Source: Natrialba swarupiae
GTDB lineage: Archaea > Halobacteriota > Halobacteria > Halobacteriales > Natrialbaceae
DNA: 64,000 bases
Assembly (NCBI RefSeq): GCF_008245225.1
Contig: NZ_VTAW01000004.1
Coordinates: forward strand, 1-64,000
Reading direction: 5' to 3'
The notes beneath the pieces are model-generated. The model was not told where the DNA came from and ran no database searches. It worked only from the letters and a program-made list of their open reading frames with translations. Positions 17,701 to 27,043 of this stretch are shown here, one piece after another (positions within the stretch are counted from its first letter, which is position 1; each line of letters starts with the position of its first letter). A program made the translations under genes and the position numbers.

Positions 17701-18068
17701 GTTCTGTCGCTGGCCGCGTTCTGCCCCACTGCTCTCGATCGGTTCGTCACAGCTCCTCCGGTTTCCCGACATGAAATAAAATCATCATTAGGGAGTAATA
17801 AGATCAAGGTGAGCTACAGGTAATCGTGGGGATTACCCAGGAGTAGGGCTTCTATCGCCGGCTGACGTCAAACACGGGGATATCGTCGATCGAACACGGG
17901 AGTTCGACCCGAACCAGTTCGTTAGCACCCGACACGTCCAGATGATTCGATGTGTTCTGCGTCGGACGTCGCTCACTCGAGGTCCGAGGAGAGCAGATCG
18001 TTACCCCTGGAACCTGGCCAGGGCGCCGTTGTGGTGGTTCTCTCGTGGGACGGAATCTGTGTCGCCGA
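17701..18068. other. Intergenic region between lipoprotein and hydrolase genes
   Basis: These 368 bases hold the lipoprotein's upstream region, with A/T-rich sequence at 17770-17830. On the minus strand an open frame ends at 17852 with plausible protein-like residues (NELVRVELPCSIDDIPVFDV), but it has no start of its own. It may be a gene remnant. I see nothing firmer. Confidence 0.4.
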
Positions 18069-18920
18069 TCACGCCCTGGTCGGCTCCGGTTCGGTCGGAA
18101 GATCGAGGTCCGCGAGGAACGTCTCACTCTCGTCGTTGAACGCCGCAGGTTGGTCCTGATTGACGAGGTGACCGGCGTCGTCGACGACGATCCGACGGCC
18201 GTGGTCGACCATCGTCGCGATCCGTTGGCCCTGGCGCGCGACGACCGGCGCTTCCCGGTCGCCGTGGATCACGAGCGTCGGGGTTTTCACACCCGTCAGA
18301 TTCGGTGGGTCGTACCGGTAGAGTGCATCGAAGACCTTCCGAAACTCCGCGGGTGAGACGTCTCCGACGGCCTCGAGGGCCTCGGATCGAACCGTCGGAT
18401 CGACGGTCAGCCAGCGGTCGCCGGTCATCGCCCGAATCGAGCCGAGCATCGACCGAAAGGTCGCGGTCGGCCCCATCATCGAGAGCGTCGCGGTGAGCGC
18501 CGGCGTCGGCGAGACGACCAATTTCATCGACGGCGGAACGGCCATCGAGGGCATCGATCTGAGCGCACCGGCGAGGATCGCCCCTGTGGCGCGATCGGGG
18601 TGACGGGCGAGATACTCCTGGACGACCATCGAACCAAGCGAGAGCCCACAGAAGATCGGGCGCTCGAGGTCGAGTTCGGCACACACCGCCTCGAGATCGT
18701 CGGCGAACAGTTCGACCGAGTACCGCTTGGGATCGGTCGAACCCGTGTGGCCGTGGCCGCGGACGTCGACCGTGACGATCCGGTACTCGTCGGCGAAGTG
18801 TTCGACCTGTGATCGCCAGGTCCGGCCGTTTAGCCACCCGCCGTGAACGAAGACGAGGGGATGGCCCTCGCCCGTCGTGTCGTACCAGATCGTGCCGTCC
18901 TCGAGCGCGAGTTCTGCCAT
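18069..18920 (-). CDS. Alpha/beta hydrolase
   Basis: A 283-residue cytosolic hydrolase. HGGWLNG forms the oxyanion loop, GLSLGSM near residue 95 holds the nucleophile Ser, and DAGHLVNQDQP near residue 255 holds the catalytic His. The acid is probably the Asp in LVIHGDREAPV. The substrate is not evident. It is 32 bases downstream of the glycosyltransferase gene and in the same direction, so it is probably the last gene of the sugar operon, but its place in that pathway is uncertain. The start at MAELALEDG fits the family. Confidence 0.85.
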   Translation of the reverse strand: MAELALEDGTIWYDTTGEGHPLVFVHGGWLNGRTWRSQVEHFADEYRIVTVDVRGHGHTGSTDPKRYSVELFADDLEAVCAELDLERPIFCGLSLGSMVVQEYLARHPDRATGAILAGALRSMPSMAVPPSMKLVVSPTPALTATLSMMGPTATFRSMLGSIRAMTGDRWLTVDPTVRSEALEAVGDVSPAEFRKVFDALYRYDPPNLTGVKTPTLVIHGDREAPVVARQGQRIATMVDHGRRIVVDDAGHLVNQDQPAAFNDESETFLADLDLPTEPEPTRA

Positions 18921-18952
18921 CGTCGGTCGTCGTCGCCGAACCCATAAAACGG

Positions 18953-20122
18953 TTAGTCCATCGACTGGGACGACTGGAGCGGCGACTCGGTGTCCGCCGC
19001 TGCGTCCGTTTCGTCGACGCAGCTGTCTCCGACGACGTCGTCGGTCGTCTCCTCGAGGGCGTCCTCGTCCACGCCGTCTTCGCCGTCGCCTGGGTCGGCG
19101 GCCGCTGGTCCGCCACGCCGATCGTAGCGTGTCACCTCGAGGGGGGCGCTCTCCTCGGCGTCCATCGAGATGGCGATACCGAGGGAGACGAGCCCGATCA
19201 GGAAGGCGACGAACGAGACGAGCGCACCGGTGAAGCCGTCGGATCCGCGGAGGGACCGGCCGAGCGAGCCGACCACACCGAGTACCCCAACTGCGAGCCC
19301 CGAGGATCCCGCGCCGTAGAAGACGACGGCCGGGTGAAACCCCTCGAGGACGTACCGGCGTTTGAGCCGCCAGAGGAAACTCCGGAGCAACAAAAGCGAA
19401 ACGTAACGGACGAACGGCACGTATCGGATACTGCTCTCCTCGTTGCCGTAGACCGCCGACATCGAGACGTCGGCGACACGACACCCCTCGAGATTGAGGT
19501 GGGTGAGGATGTGGTTGAGAAAGCCGTACTGGTCGGTGATCGACTCGAGGTCGAGTCGTTCGATCGTCTCCCGCGAGATAGCGGTGTAGCCGTTCTGGGG
19601 GTCACCGACGGTCCAATAGCCCGAGGCAAACTTCGAGAGACCGGTCAGCATCGCGTTGCCGACGAACCGGAACGTCGACATCCCCTCGCGGTCCTCCCGG
19701 CTGAGCAGTCGGTTCCCCTTCGCGTAGTCGGCTTCTCCCGTGGCGACGGGGTCGACGATCCGGTCGAGAATGTCGGGATCCATCTGGCCGTCGCCGTTCA
19801 TCACGGCGACGACGTCCATCCCGTCGGCCGCGGCGCGCTCGTATCCCGTCTTGACCGCCGCGCCGTATCCGCGGTTTTCCTCGTGGCGGATCGGTACGAC
19901 TCGCCGAGCGTCGCCGCCGTCGGTGACCGCGCGTTCGGGTTCGACGGTCTCGTTGATCTGTGCGGCCACGCGCTGGATGACCGCCCAACTACCGTCCGGA
20001 GAGGCGTCGTCGACGGCGTAGACCCGGTCGACGAAGTCGGGGACGGTCTCGATGACGCGGCCGACGAACGCCTCCTCGTCGTAGGCCGTGACGACCACCG
20101 CGACCGACTTGCCCTTATACAT
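18953..20122 (-). CDS. GT2 family glycosyltransferase (dolichyl-phosphate type)
   Basis: A 389-residue membrane glycosyltransferase. The GT-A domain starts with VVVTAYDEEAFVGRVIE, followed by VDDASPDG and the metal-binding MNGDGQMDP near residue 108. DPQNGYTAISRE lies near residue 174. Two membrane helices follow the catalytic domain (about 264-283 and 297-320), and an acidic tail ends the protein. Members of this group move a sugar from a nucleotide to dolichyl or undecaprenyl phosphate in N-glycan or surface-glycan assembly. It overlaps the upstream dehydrogenase gene by 8 bases, so it is part of the same operon. Confidence 0.85.
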   Translation of the reverse strand: MYKGKSVAVVVTAYDEEAFVGRVIETVPDFVDRVYAVDDASPDGSWAVIQRVAAQINETVEPERAVTDGGDARRVVPIRHEENRGYGAAVKTGYERAAADGMDVVAVMNGDGQMDPDILDRIVDPVATGEADYAKGNRLLSREDREGMSTFRFVGNAMLTGLSKFASGYWTVGDPQNGYTAISRETIERLDLESITDQYGFLNHILTHLNLEGCRVADVSMSAVYGNEESSIRYVPFVRYVSLLLLRSFLWRLKRRYVLEGFHPAVVFYGAGSSGLAVGVLGVVGSLGRSLRGSDGFTGALVSFVAFLIGLVSLGIAISMDAEESAPLEVTRYDRRGGPAAADPGDGEDGVDEDALEETTDDVVGDSCVDETDAAADTESPLQSSQSMD

Positions 20123-21686
20123 CGTCACCCCCGTCCGTGCGTCGCGGATCGGTTCCGTCCGTGCGGCGCAGATCGGTTGCGGATTCCTCGAGACGGGATT
20201 CGGCGGACGTCGCCCCCGCCGTGACGGGGGCGTCCTCTCGAGCGAGCGCGTCGACCGCTGTTCCGGCCACGCTCTCGCGGTCGCCCGCAGGCGGCCGACC
20301 GTTTCGCGAGCCGGCGAGGGTGTAGCTCCGGTGGTCCGTCCCGGCGAGATCCAGTTCGTCCCGCGTGTCCACGACGACGCTCGGCTCCAGGTCACCCCAC
20401 GAGATGTGGTCGAACTCCTCGTGGGCCGTCACAAGTACTGCGGCGTCGAACGCGGGGGTTTCACCCGCTCGGTCACCGGTCAACAATTCGAGTTCGACCC
20501 TGCCAACGCCGTACGCGTCGGGATCGACCAGCGGGTCGACGGCGGCGACGTCCGCGCCGCGCTCCTCGAGTTCCGCGACCACGTCGAGTGCGGGCGACGC
20601 CCTAGTTTCTTCGACGCCGGCGCGGTAGGTGAGGCCGAGGACGAGGACGGACGCCTCCGCGAGCGCGGTCCCGTCGGCCTCGAGTTCCGCCGCGAGCCTG
20701 TCGACGACGGCCCCCGCCATCCCGTCGTTTACGTCTCGAGCGGTCTCCGTCAGCGCAAGCGGGGTCTCGAGCCAGGAGAGCAGGAAGTACGGGTAGTAGG
20801 GGATGCAGTGGCCGCCGACGCCGGGACCGGGGTCGTGGAGCTGACACATCGGCAGGTCGTTCGCGGTGGCGAACGCCTCGCGAACCGAGATGCCGAGTTC
20901 GTCCGCGAGGGTGCCGAGTTCGTTCGCGAGCGCGATGTTGACGTCTCGGTAGACCCCCTCGAACACCTTCACCGCCTCGGCGGTCGTCGCGTCCGATACC
21001 TGTCGGACGTCGTTCGTCGACAGTTCGTCGTAGACGACGGTGGCGGCTCGAGTGCTCTCGCCGTCGACGCCGCCGACGACCTTTGGGTACTGCCCCCGGA
21101 TGTCCCGCACGGCCGTTCCGGAGGAGGTCCGCTCCGGGCAGAACGCCACCCCGAACTCGTCGAGTTCGAGGCCGCTTTCGGCCGCCAGGTGGGGTCGAAG
21201 GACGTCTCGGCAGGTTCCCGGCGGCAGGGTCGATTCGGCGATGACCAGATCGCCGGGGGCCAACCCGGCCGCGATATCGTCGGCGACCGCTTCGACCGTC
21301 GCGAGATCCGGTTTGCGGTCGTCAGTCAGGAGCGTTGGAACGATGATGACGTGGATCCGTGCGCGCTCTGCGGCCGTCGGGCCGTCGGTCGTCGCCTCGA
21401 GCCGGCCGCTTTCGACCTGTTCGGTGACGAGCTCCTCGAGCCCCGGCTCCCCGACGACGTGGCTCCGCCCCGCGTTGACGGTCTCGACGACGGTAGGATC
21501 GACGTCGACGCCGGTCACGTTCCCCGTCGTCTCGGCGTAGACTGCCGCGAGCGGGAGTCCCATCTTTCCGAGACCGTAGACGGCGACCGGAGTTTGGCCG
21601 TTCGTCAGGTGTTCCCGCTGTAGGGGATCGGAGTGTGTCGAGTCGTACAACGCGACGGAGTCGGCGTTCGGATCGCCACTGCACAT
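20115..21686 (-). CDS. Nucleotide-sugar 6-dehydrogenase (UDP-GlcNAc/ManNAc type)
   Basis: A 523-residue NAD-dependent enzyme that oxidises C6 of a UDP-amino sugar to the uronic acid. The Rossmann motif VYGLGKMGLPLA is near residue 37, CPERTSSGTA near 192, and the catalytic Cys lies in GVGGHCIPYYPYF. It is closest in style to WecC/WbpA enzymes. After the usual end near residue 415, about 100 extra acidic residues follow (LAREDAPVTAGATSAESR). Its ATG shares one base with the stop of the oxidoreductase upstream. In the WbpA-B-E-D pathway this would be the first enzyme. Confidence 0.85.
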   Translation of the reverse strand: MCSGDPNADSVALYDSTHSDPLQREHLTNGQTPVAVYGLGKMGLPLAAVYAETTGNVTGVDVDPTVVETVNAGRSHVVGEPGLEELVTEQVESGRLEATTDGPTAAERARIHVIIVPTLLTDDRKPDLATVEAVADDIAAGLAPGDLVIAESTLPPGTCRDVLRPHLAAESGLELDEFGVAFCPERTSSGTAVRDIRGQYPKVVGGVDGESTRAATVVYDELSTNDVRQVSDATTAEAVKVFEGVYRDVNIALANELGTLADELGISVREAFATANDLPMCQLHDPGPGVGGHCIPYYPYFLLSWLETPLALTETARDVNDGMAGAVVDRLAAELEADGTALAEASVLVLGLTYRAGVEETRASPALDVVAELEERGADVAAVDPLVDPDAYGVGRVELELLTGDRAGETPAFDAAVLVTAHEEFDHISWGDLEPSVVVDTRDELDLAGTDHRSYTLAGSRNGRPPAGDRESVAGTAVDALAREDAPVTAGATSAESRLEESATDLRRTDGTDPRRTDGGDDV

Positions 21687-22699
21687 CAGATCTCCACCTC
21701 CCGTTCGCGTTCCCGTCGTCTCGGCGGTTCCTCCCCCGAGACGAGCGCGTCGATCCGTTGGACGGTCTCGAGCGCCGCGATGCCGTCTTCGGCCGTAACG
21801 ACCGGTTCGGATCCGGAGCGGACGGTTTCGACGAACGACTCGAGTTCGTGGCGAAGCGGTTCGCCGTTGTCGACCCGCGGTCGCTCGACGACGCTCTCGT
21901 GTCGATACCGGCGCTGGCCGTCGTCGATCAGGTACTCCGGGTAGGAGTCGCGGTGGATCAAGACGGACTGCTCGAGGTAGTCGACCTCGACGAGACACTC
22001 GCGGGCGGTGACGGTGAGCTTTCTCACCTTCTTCTGGGTGACGCGACTCGCCGTCACGGTCGCGACGACGTCGCCGTAGCCCATCGTCGCGGTGGCGTAT
22101 CGGCTGTCCTCGGTGCCCATGGCCGAAATCGATTCGGGGTCGTCCTCGAGCAACGAGGCGACGATGTCGACGTCGTGGACCATCAGATCGAAGACGACGT
22201 TCCCCGGCGCCGACCGATCGATCGGCGGGCCGAGTCGCTCCGCCTCGATCGAGATCACGTCGAGATCGTCGATCAGATCGCCGACGGTCTGGACTGCCGG
22301 ATTGAATCGTTCGATGTGGCCGACCTGGAGGACGACCCCGGCGTTCTGGGCGAGTTTGGCCATCGTCCGGCCTTGCTCGATCGTCTCAGCGATCGGCTTC
22401 TCGACCAGCACGTGAACGCCCGCCTCGAGACACCGCGAGACCGTCTCGTAGTGGGCGTGAGTCGGCACCGCGACCGTCACCGCATCACAACGGTCGAGAA
22501 GCGAGTCGATATCGAGACACTCCGTCCCGTACTCGGCGGCGACCTGTCTCGCCACGTCGACGTCGTGGTCGGTGACGCCGACCAGGTCGACGCTTCGGAG
22601 TTCGCTGTAGACGCGTGCGTGATTCTCCCCCATTGCTCCGACACCGACGACGCCCACCTGCACCGGTCTGGGCGACGTCCTCGTTGGTTCCGTGTTCAT
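21686..22699 (-). CDS. Gfo/Idh/MocA family oxidoreductase (WbpB-like)
   Basis: A 337-residue NAD-dependent oxidoreductase. GVVGVGAMGENHARVYSE is the Rossmann turn and HVLVEKPIAET holds the Lys of the EKP motif near residue 96. VFDLMVHDVDI carries the His/Asp pair near residue 175. By family and context it would oxidise C3 of UDP-GlcNAc-uronic acid to the 3-keto sugar, the substrate of the neighbouring aminotransferase. The ATG overlaps the aminotransferase stop by 4 bases. Confidence 0.82.
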   Translation of the reverse strand: MNTEPTRTSPRPVQVGVVGVGAMGENHARVYSELRSVDLVGVTDHDVDVARQVAAEYGTECLDIDSLLDRCDAVTVAVPTHAHYETVSRCLEAGVHVLVEKPIAETIEQGRTMAKLAQNAGVVLQVGHIERFNPAVQTVGDLIDDLDVISIEAERLGPPIDRSAPGNVVFDLMVHDVDIVASLLEDDPESISAMGTEDSRYATATMGYGDVVATVTASRVTQKKVRKLTVTARECLVEVDYLEQSVLIHRDSYPEYLIDDGQRRYRHESVVERPRVDNGEPLRHELESFVETVRSGSEPVVTAEDGIAALETVQRIDALVSGEEPPRRREREREVEI

Positions 22700-23832
22700 T
22701 GGTTGTGGAAATAGTCGCAGATTTCTTCGACGACGACACGTCGGTCGCGCTCGCTGAGGGCGGGATGGACGGGCACGGAGAGAACCGTCTCGGCCGCCCG
22801 TTGCGCGCGCGGAAGTTCGGCCGCGGCGGTGCTGACCGTCTCGTAGGCCGACTGTCGGTGGATCGGCGTCTCGTAGTAGATCGCCGCATCGACGTTTCTG
22901 GCCGCGAGTCCGTCGGCGAGTGCGTCCCGGTCGTCCGTTCGAATCGTATACTGGTGGTAGACGTGTCTGTACCCGTCGGGCTCCGTCGGCGTCTCGAGCG
23001 GGAGATCGGCCAGCCGGTCGTCGTAGTACGCCGCGTTCTCCCGCCGGCGCTCGTTGAACTCGGGCAACCGCTCGAGTTGGCTCCGACCGATCGCGGCGGC
23101 GAGTGCCGTCATTCGGTAGTTGTGCCCGAGTCGGACGTGGTCGTAGTCGCCCGTTCCGTTCTCGGCTCGGCCGTGGTTGACGTAGCTCGCGACCCGCTCG
23201 GCGACGTCCTCGCGGTCGGTGGTGACGATGCCGCCCTCGCCGGTCGTCATGTTCTTCGTCGGGTAAAACGAGAAGCAGGCGGCGTCGCCGAAGCCGCCGA
23301 CCCGGTCGCCACGCACCGCCGCGCCGTGGGCCTGGCAGGCGTCCTCGAGAACGAAGAGATCGTGCTCGTCGGCGAGTTCACACAGCGCCGAGACGTCGGC
23401 GGCCAGTCCGTAGAGGTGGACCGGCAGGAGACCGACGACGTCGTCGCGTTCGGCGAGGACCCGCTCGACGTCCGCGGGATCGAGCGTGTACGTCTCGAGA
23501 TCGATGTCGGCGAACACCGGCGTGGCGCCGGCGAGTCGGATGGCGTTTGCGCTCGCGACGAACGAGAACGGCGTCGTGATCACCGCGTCACCGTCCTCGA
23601 CGTCTAGGGCCTCGAGTGCGGCGTGGAGTGCCGTCGTCCCGTTCGACGTCGCGACGGCGTGGTCGGTTCGGCAGTAGGCTCCAAATTCCGATTCGAACGC
23701 CCGCACTTCGGGGCCGTCGGCGAGCGCTCCCTCCTCGAGTGCCGACTCGATCCGATCGATCACGTCGGTGTCGATCGAAGGATCCGCGATCCGAACCGAA
23801 TCGTCGAGGTCGGGGTCGGTCGTTTCGCTCAT
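22696..23832 (-). CDS. DegT/DnrJ/EryC1/StrS sugar aminotransferase (WbpE-like)
   Basis: A 378-residue PLP enzyme that aminates a keto sugar on a nucleotide carrier. ATSNGTTALHAALEAL near residue 58 binds PLP phosphate, EDACQAHGA near 167 stacks on the cofactor, and SFYPTKNMTTGEGG near 186 holds the Schiff-base Lys. GYNYRMT-like GHNYRMTAL near 230 is also typical. In the proposed pathway it puts the amino group on C3. Four-base overlaps join it to both neighbours. Confidence 0.9.
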   Translation of the reverse strand: MSETTDPDLDDSVRIADPSIDTDVIDRIESALEEGALADGPEVRAFESEFGAYCRTDHAVATSNGTTALHAALEALDVEDGDAVITTPFSFVASANAIRLAGATPVFADIDLETYTLDPADVERVLAERDDVVGLLPVHLYGLAADVSALCELADEHDLFVLEDACQAHGAAVRGDRVGGFGDAACFSFYPTKNMTTGEGGIVTTDREDVAERVASYVNHGRAENGTGDYDHVRLGHNYRMTALAAAIGRSQLERLPEFNERRRENAAYYDDRLADLPLETPTEPDGYRHVYHQYTIRTDDRDALADGLAARNVDAAIYYETPIHRQSAYETVSTAAAELPRAQRAAETVLSVPVHPALSERDRRVVVEEICDYFHNQ

Positions 23833-24410
23833 GCGATCTGGTTCGGCCCCTCGAGTGGGGCTGGTAAGGGCTGCGTTTCGGCGGGCGACCCGACGGCGAG
23901 CGTGTTCGGCGGGACGTCGGACGTGACGACCGCGCCGGCCGCGACGAACGCGTTCTCCCCGACGGCGACGCCCGGTAACAGCGTCGCGTTCGCTCCGACC
24001 GAAGCGCCGTCGCGGATCGTTGGCCCCTCGAGCGCCGCGTCGCTTCGAACCGGATACTCGTCGTTCGTGAGAACGGCACCGGGCCCGACGAAGACGTTGT
24101 CACCGATCGTCGTCTGGGTCGGCACGTAGACGTTCGTCTGGAGGCTCACGTGCGAACCGATCGTCGTCTGTCCGTCGATCACCGTCTTGGTGCCGACGAG
24201 CACGTCGTCGCCGATTCGGGTTTCCTCGCGAACGAGGACGTCGTGACCCGTCGAGAAGTCGTCGCCGATCGTCACGTCGCCGTAGACGATCGACCCGGAT
24301 CGAATCGTCGCGTTGCGCCCGAGCCGGGTCGGCTCGGCGAACTCGCCGTAGCCGACGGTCACGTCGTCGTCGATCGTACAGTCCGCTCCCTGGACGAGTT
24401 CGCCCGTCAC
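23829..24410 (-). CDS. Left-handed beta-helix N-acetyltransferase (WbpD-like)
   Basis: A 193-residue hexapeptide-repeat acyltransferase. Repeats of the form [IVL]-G-x4, such as IGDDVLVGTKTVI and IGDNVFVGPGAVLTND, run through most of the chain, and NDEYPVRSDAALEGP is the usual loop region of the WbpD/WlbB group. It would acetylate the 3-amino group made by the aminotransferase. It is the first gene of the operon, with a 620-base gap upstream where the promoter must lie. Confidence 0.87.
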   Translation of the reverse strand: MTGELVQGADCTIDDDVTVGYGEFAEPTRLGRNATIRSGSIVYGDVTIGDDFSTGHDVLVREETRIGDDVLVGTKTVIDGQTTIGSHVSLQTNVYVPTQTTIGDNVFVGPGAVLTNDEYPVRSDAALEGPTIRDGASVGANATLLPGVAVGENAFVAAGAVVTSDVPPNTLAVGSPAETQPLPAPLEGPNQIA

Positions 24411-25031
24411 GGTTCACCTCCGTCAGTTCTCGAGCGTCTCGAGGGAGATCTCGTACGCACTCGAACTCGTGGTCGTCGTCGGTGTTGCTGTGTCATCGGT
24501 AGCTCGATACCCGGGTGGGAATCGTCCTGATACAGCCGGTAACGAGGTTTTGTTATCCCTGGCTTGACGGGTCCGTAGCCACGAACTACAGTCTCGGTGA
24601 TGACCGTGACCGGAGGGGAAGCGGCCACCTGCATGCACTGAACTGTCGGTTTCGATGACTGTTGTGGTTCGAAGGTGACCGGATCGCGAGAACCGACCGG
24701 AACGTAGTGTACACACCGACGACAACGTTCGGGGCGAGCGAACTGCGGGAAAAACGCGACACTGAACGGTGGACGGAGTCGACCTCGTACCGAACGGCGG
24801 GAGTACAATCTGGAGGCCGTCGCTAACGGTGATCGATCCGTCGATCGTCACCACCGAGCGGTCGAGACCGCCCGAAACATTGGATTACCCGTTAGTCACG
24901 CCCGCTAACCGGTACAATTCGATTATCAGGAGGTAGCCGTGCGATAGTAAAGGGAGAGGGTGTGACACGTGTTCGTGTGAGGTATCCGATCACACCCGAT
25001 CGATGCTCGACTCGGGAACGCGAGGGCATCC
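24411..25031. other. Intergenic region upstream of the sugar operon
   Basis: No convincing gene in 621 bases. Minus-strand open frames here are Arg-rich and lack family resemblance. An imperfect inverted repeat (GGTGATCGATC ... GATCGTCACC) lies at 24828-24852. The region must hold promoters for the sugar operon (leftward) and the DUF7344 gene (rightward; GATAGTAAAG near 24940). Confidence 0.5.
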
Positions 25032-25562
25032 ATGGCTGAACACGACCTCTCCCAGGCTGAGTTGTTCGACGTGTTCAGCAACGCCCGACGCCGGCGGACG
25101 GTTCAGTTCCTGAAACGACAGGGCGGCTCCTGTGACCTCACGGAACTCGTCGAACGAGTCGCCGCTTGGGAAAACGATGCACCACCGGAAGAGATCACGC
25201 GAACACAGCGTCGCCGGGTGTACATCTCGCTGTACCAGACGCACCTGCCGATGCTCGAGGACCACGGAATCGTCGACTGGGATCCGGACGCCCACCTGAT
25301 CGAACTCCTGCCGAACGACGACGTGTTCGAACCCTATCTCGATCGAAACCTCGGGAGAGAACGCGAGTGGCACCGTCTCTATCTCGCGGTCGCGATCGGC
25401 GGCACGTCGGTGTTCGCACTCGCCTGGGCTCTGACCGGTACGACCGCAATCGTGACACTCGTCGCAGTCGCGGTCTGTGTCGTCGTCCTCGCGCTCTCGA
25501 TCGTACAGCACGTCTCGCGACGGCCCGACCGCCAGTTTCCGCTCGGCCGTGCGAGTCGATAA
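25032..25562 (+). CDS. DUF7344 winged-helix membrane protein (copy 1)
   Basis: A 176-residue protein. Residues 1-105 form a winged helix (LFDVFSNARRRRTVQFLKRQ; QTHLPMLEDHGIVDWD) as in haloarchaeal DUF7344 proteins. Two membrane helices follow at about 118-136 and 139-158, placing the HTH in the cytosol at the membrane. It is probably a membrane-bound transcriptional regulator. A paralogue with the same layout is at 28919-29422. No partner gene is evident. Confidence 0.7.
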   Translation: MAEHDLSQAELFDVFSNARRRRTVQFLKRQGGSCDLTELVERVAAWENDAPPEEITRTQRRRVYISLYQTHLPMLEDHGIVDWDPDAHLIELLPNDDVFEPYLDRNLGREREWHRLYLAVAIGGTSVFALAWALTGTTAIVTLVAVAVCVVVLALSIVQHVSRRPDRQFPLGRASR

Positions 25563-25760
25563 CGACCGATTCTCGTCGCCCTCCACGGAGCCGATCGGTA
25601 CCGTATCTTGTCGTGACGTCTGAACATCGGACTCGGAGTGTCCACCTCGCCTCGACGTCAGCTACCGTGTCCGTCATCCCGTCGCCGAATCTTCGCCTCG
25701 AGTCGGTGTCGACCGTCGTTTCCCCCTCGTGTGCGATCGTTCCGGGTCGACGTTCGTTGC

Positions 25761-26762
25761 CTATCCCTCGTCGATCTGCGGGTCGTCGGTTACCGTCACC
25801 CAGAAGTACGTGTCCTCGTCTGCGTTCTCGTTCGTCGGGATGACTGGAGGATCGCCTTCGTACAGAAGAACGCTGATTCGAACGGTCTCTCCGGGCTCGG
25901 CAGTCGGCCCGATCTGGCGCTGACTGGTAACCGTCGCTCCGTCCGAAACGTTCGCGTCGACCTCCTGTAGCTCTGTCCGATCGACCACGTCACCGTCCTC
26001 GAGGACCTGTTGCTGGACGACGACCATGTACGCCGTCCGTTCGCCTTCTTGATTCTCGATCGAGACCGTAACGGGCACCTGCTCCCCGGGCTCGATCTCG
26101 TCCGGGAGGTCTCCGGCGACTAACTCACCGTCCTCGTCCGCCGTGTAGAGGCCGAGTTCGGTGAACCCGCCCGCCGATGCGGGGATCAAGAATCCGACGA
26201 TCAACGCCCCGATCGCGGTCGCGACCGCGACCGTGAGGAGTATCGACGACGCCGTTAGCACAGCATCGTCCGTTCGTCGAACGGCTATCACGCTGGCGAT
26301 CGGCGAAACGGTAAACCGTTCCGGCTCCGGTCTCCGGAGACGACGAATGGCACCTAGCTGTGCGAAACCGACGGTAAACACCGCGAGACTGGCAGCCAAC
26401 GGTTCGGTCTCGAGGCCCCACTCGGTAACCGGGAGCGTCAAAACGACCAGTGGAACGATCGCCAGTGACAGGGCGAACGCGAGTCCGATCCGTTCGGTGG
26501 CGTCGATTCCACGCCGATTCGTAGCCACCGCTGGCGTCTCTCGAGACGATCGCTTTGCGGTCGGAAACAGCACCGATACCAACGCGTATCCCGGGAGAAA
26601 CAACGCGAGCGGAATGGCAAAAAATAGCGTGGCGGCTCCCCCGTCCGAAACGGATGTGATGACGAAATACGAGAGGACGGCGAGTGCCGAGACGGTTGCG
26701 AGGTCCGCAGGATAGGAGAGCACGGACGCCAGTCGAGTTCGCGTATACTTTCGAAAACTCAT
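25761..26762 (-). CDS. DUF1616 domain membrane protein
   Basis: A 333-residue protein with an N-terminal membrane region. About five helices lie in residues 18-170 (ATLFFAIPLALFLPGYALVSVLFP is typical of DUF1616), and another helix is near residues 175-200. The C-terminal 130 residues form an extracellular beta domain (PVTVSIENQEGERTAYMVVV). DUF1616 proteins are common in archaeal surface-glycan gene clusters; a role there is inference from context. The ATG at 26762 (MSFRKYTRTRL) gives the usual family start. Confidence 0.75.
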   Translation of the reverse strand: MSFRKYTRTRLASVLSYPADLATVSALAVLSYFVITSVSDGGAATLFFAIPLALFLPGYALVSVLFPTAKRSSRETPAVATNRRGIDATERIGLAFALSLAIVPLVVLTLPVTEWGLETEPLAASLAVFTVGFAQLGAIRRLRRPEPERFTVSPIASVIAVRRTDDAVLTASSILLTVAVATAIGALIVGFLIPASAGGFTELGLYTADEDGELVAGDLPDEIEPGEQVPVTVSIENQEGERTAYMVVVQQQVLEDGDVVDRTELQEVDANVSDGATVTSQRQIGPTAEPGETVRISVLLYEGDPPVIPTNENADEDTYFWVTVTDDPQIDEG

Positions 26763-26859
26763 CGGCCGAATACCTCGGTTGTATCCGGTCTCTTCCGATC
26801 TGCTGTAGACGGTGCCCGTACCATTCTGGGTGGGACCTTCCACGCTCCACCGTTTTGTT

Positions 26860-26976
26860 ATGGCCGAGCTATGGGATGAACAGGCACAAAACCTTGCGCT
26901 TCAGTGCGGGGAGGATATCAACCACTCGACTGTACGTCTGCAAGACGAGATACCGTCCGTGGACCCACGCAAGTGA
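26860..26976 (+). other. Short open frame, possible mobile-element remnant
   Basis: An ATG-started 38-codon frame (MAELWDEQAQNLALQCGED...) stands in the 281-base gap before the PadR gene. The run CAGGCACAAAACCTTGCGC and the following GCGGGGAGGAT resemble the tails left by IS200/IS605-type elements in haloarchaea, as I recall. It is too short to call a gene. Confidence 0.25.
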
Positions 26977-27043
26977 ATCCGATGGAAGTATCCCCAGCTG
27001 TGGAGTCAGCACACAAGAGAACGCCGATCCAGCGCGGACATCG

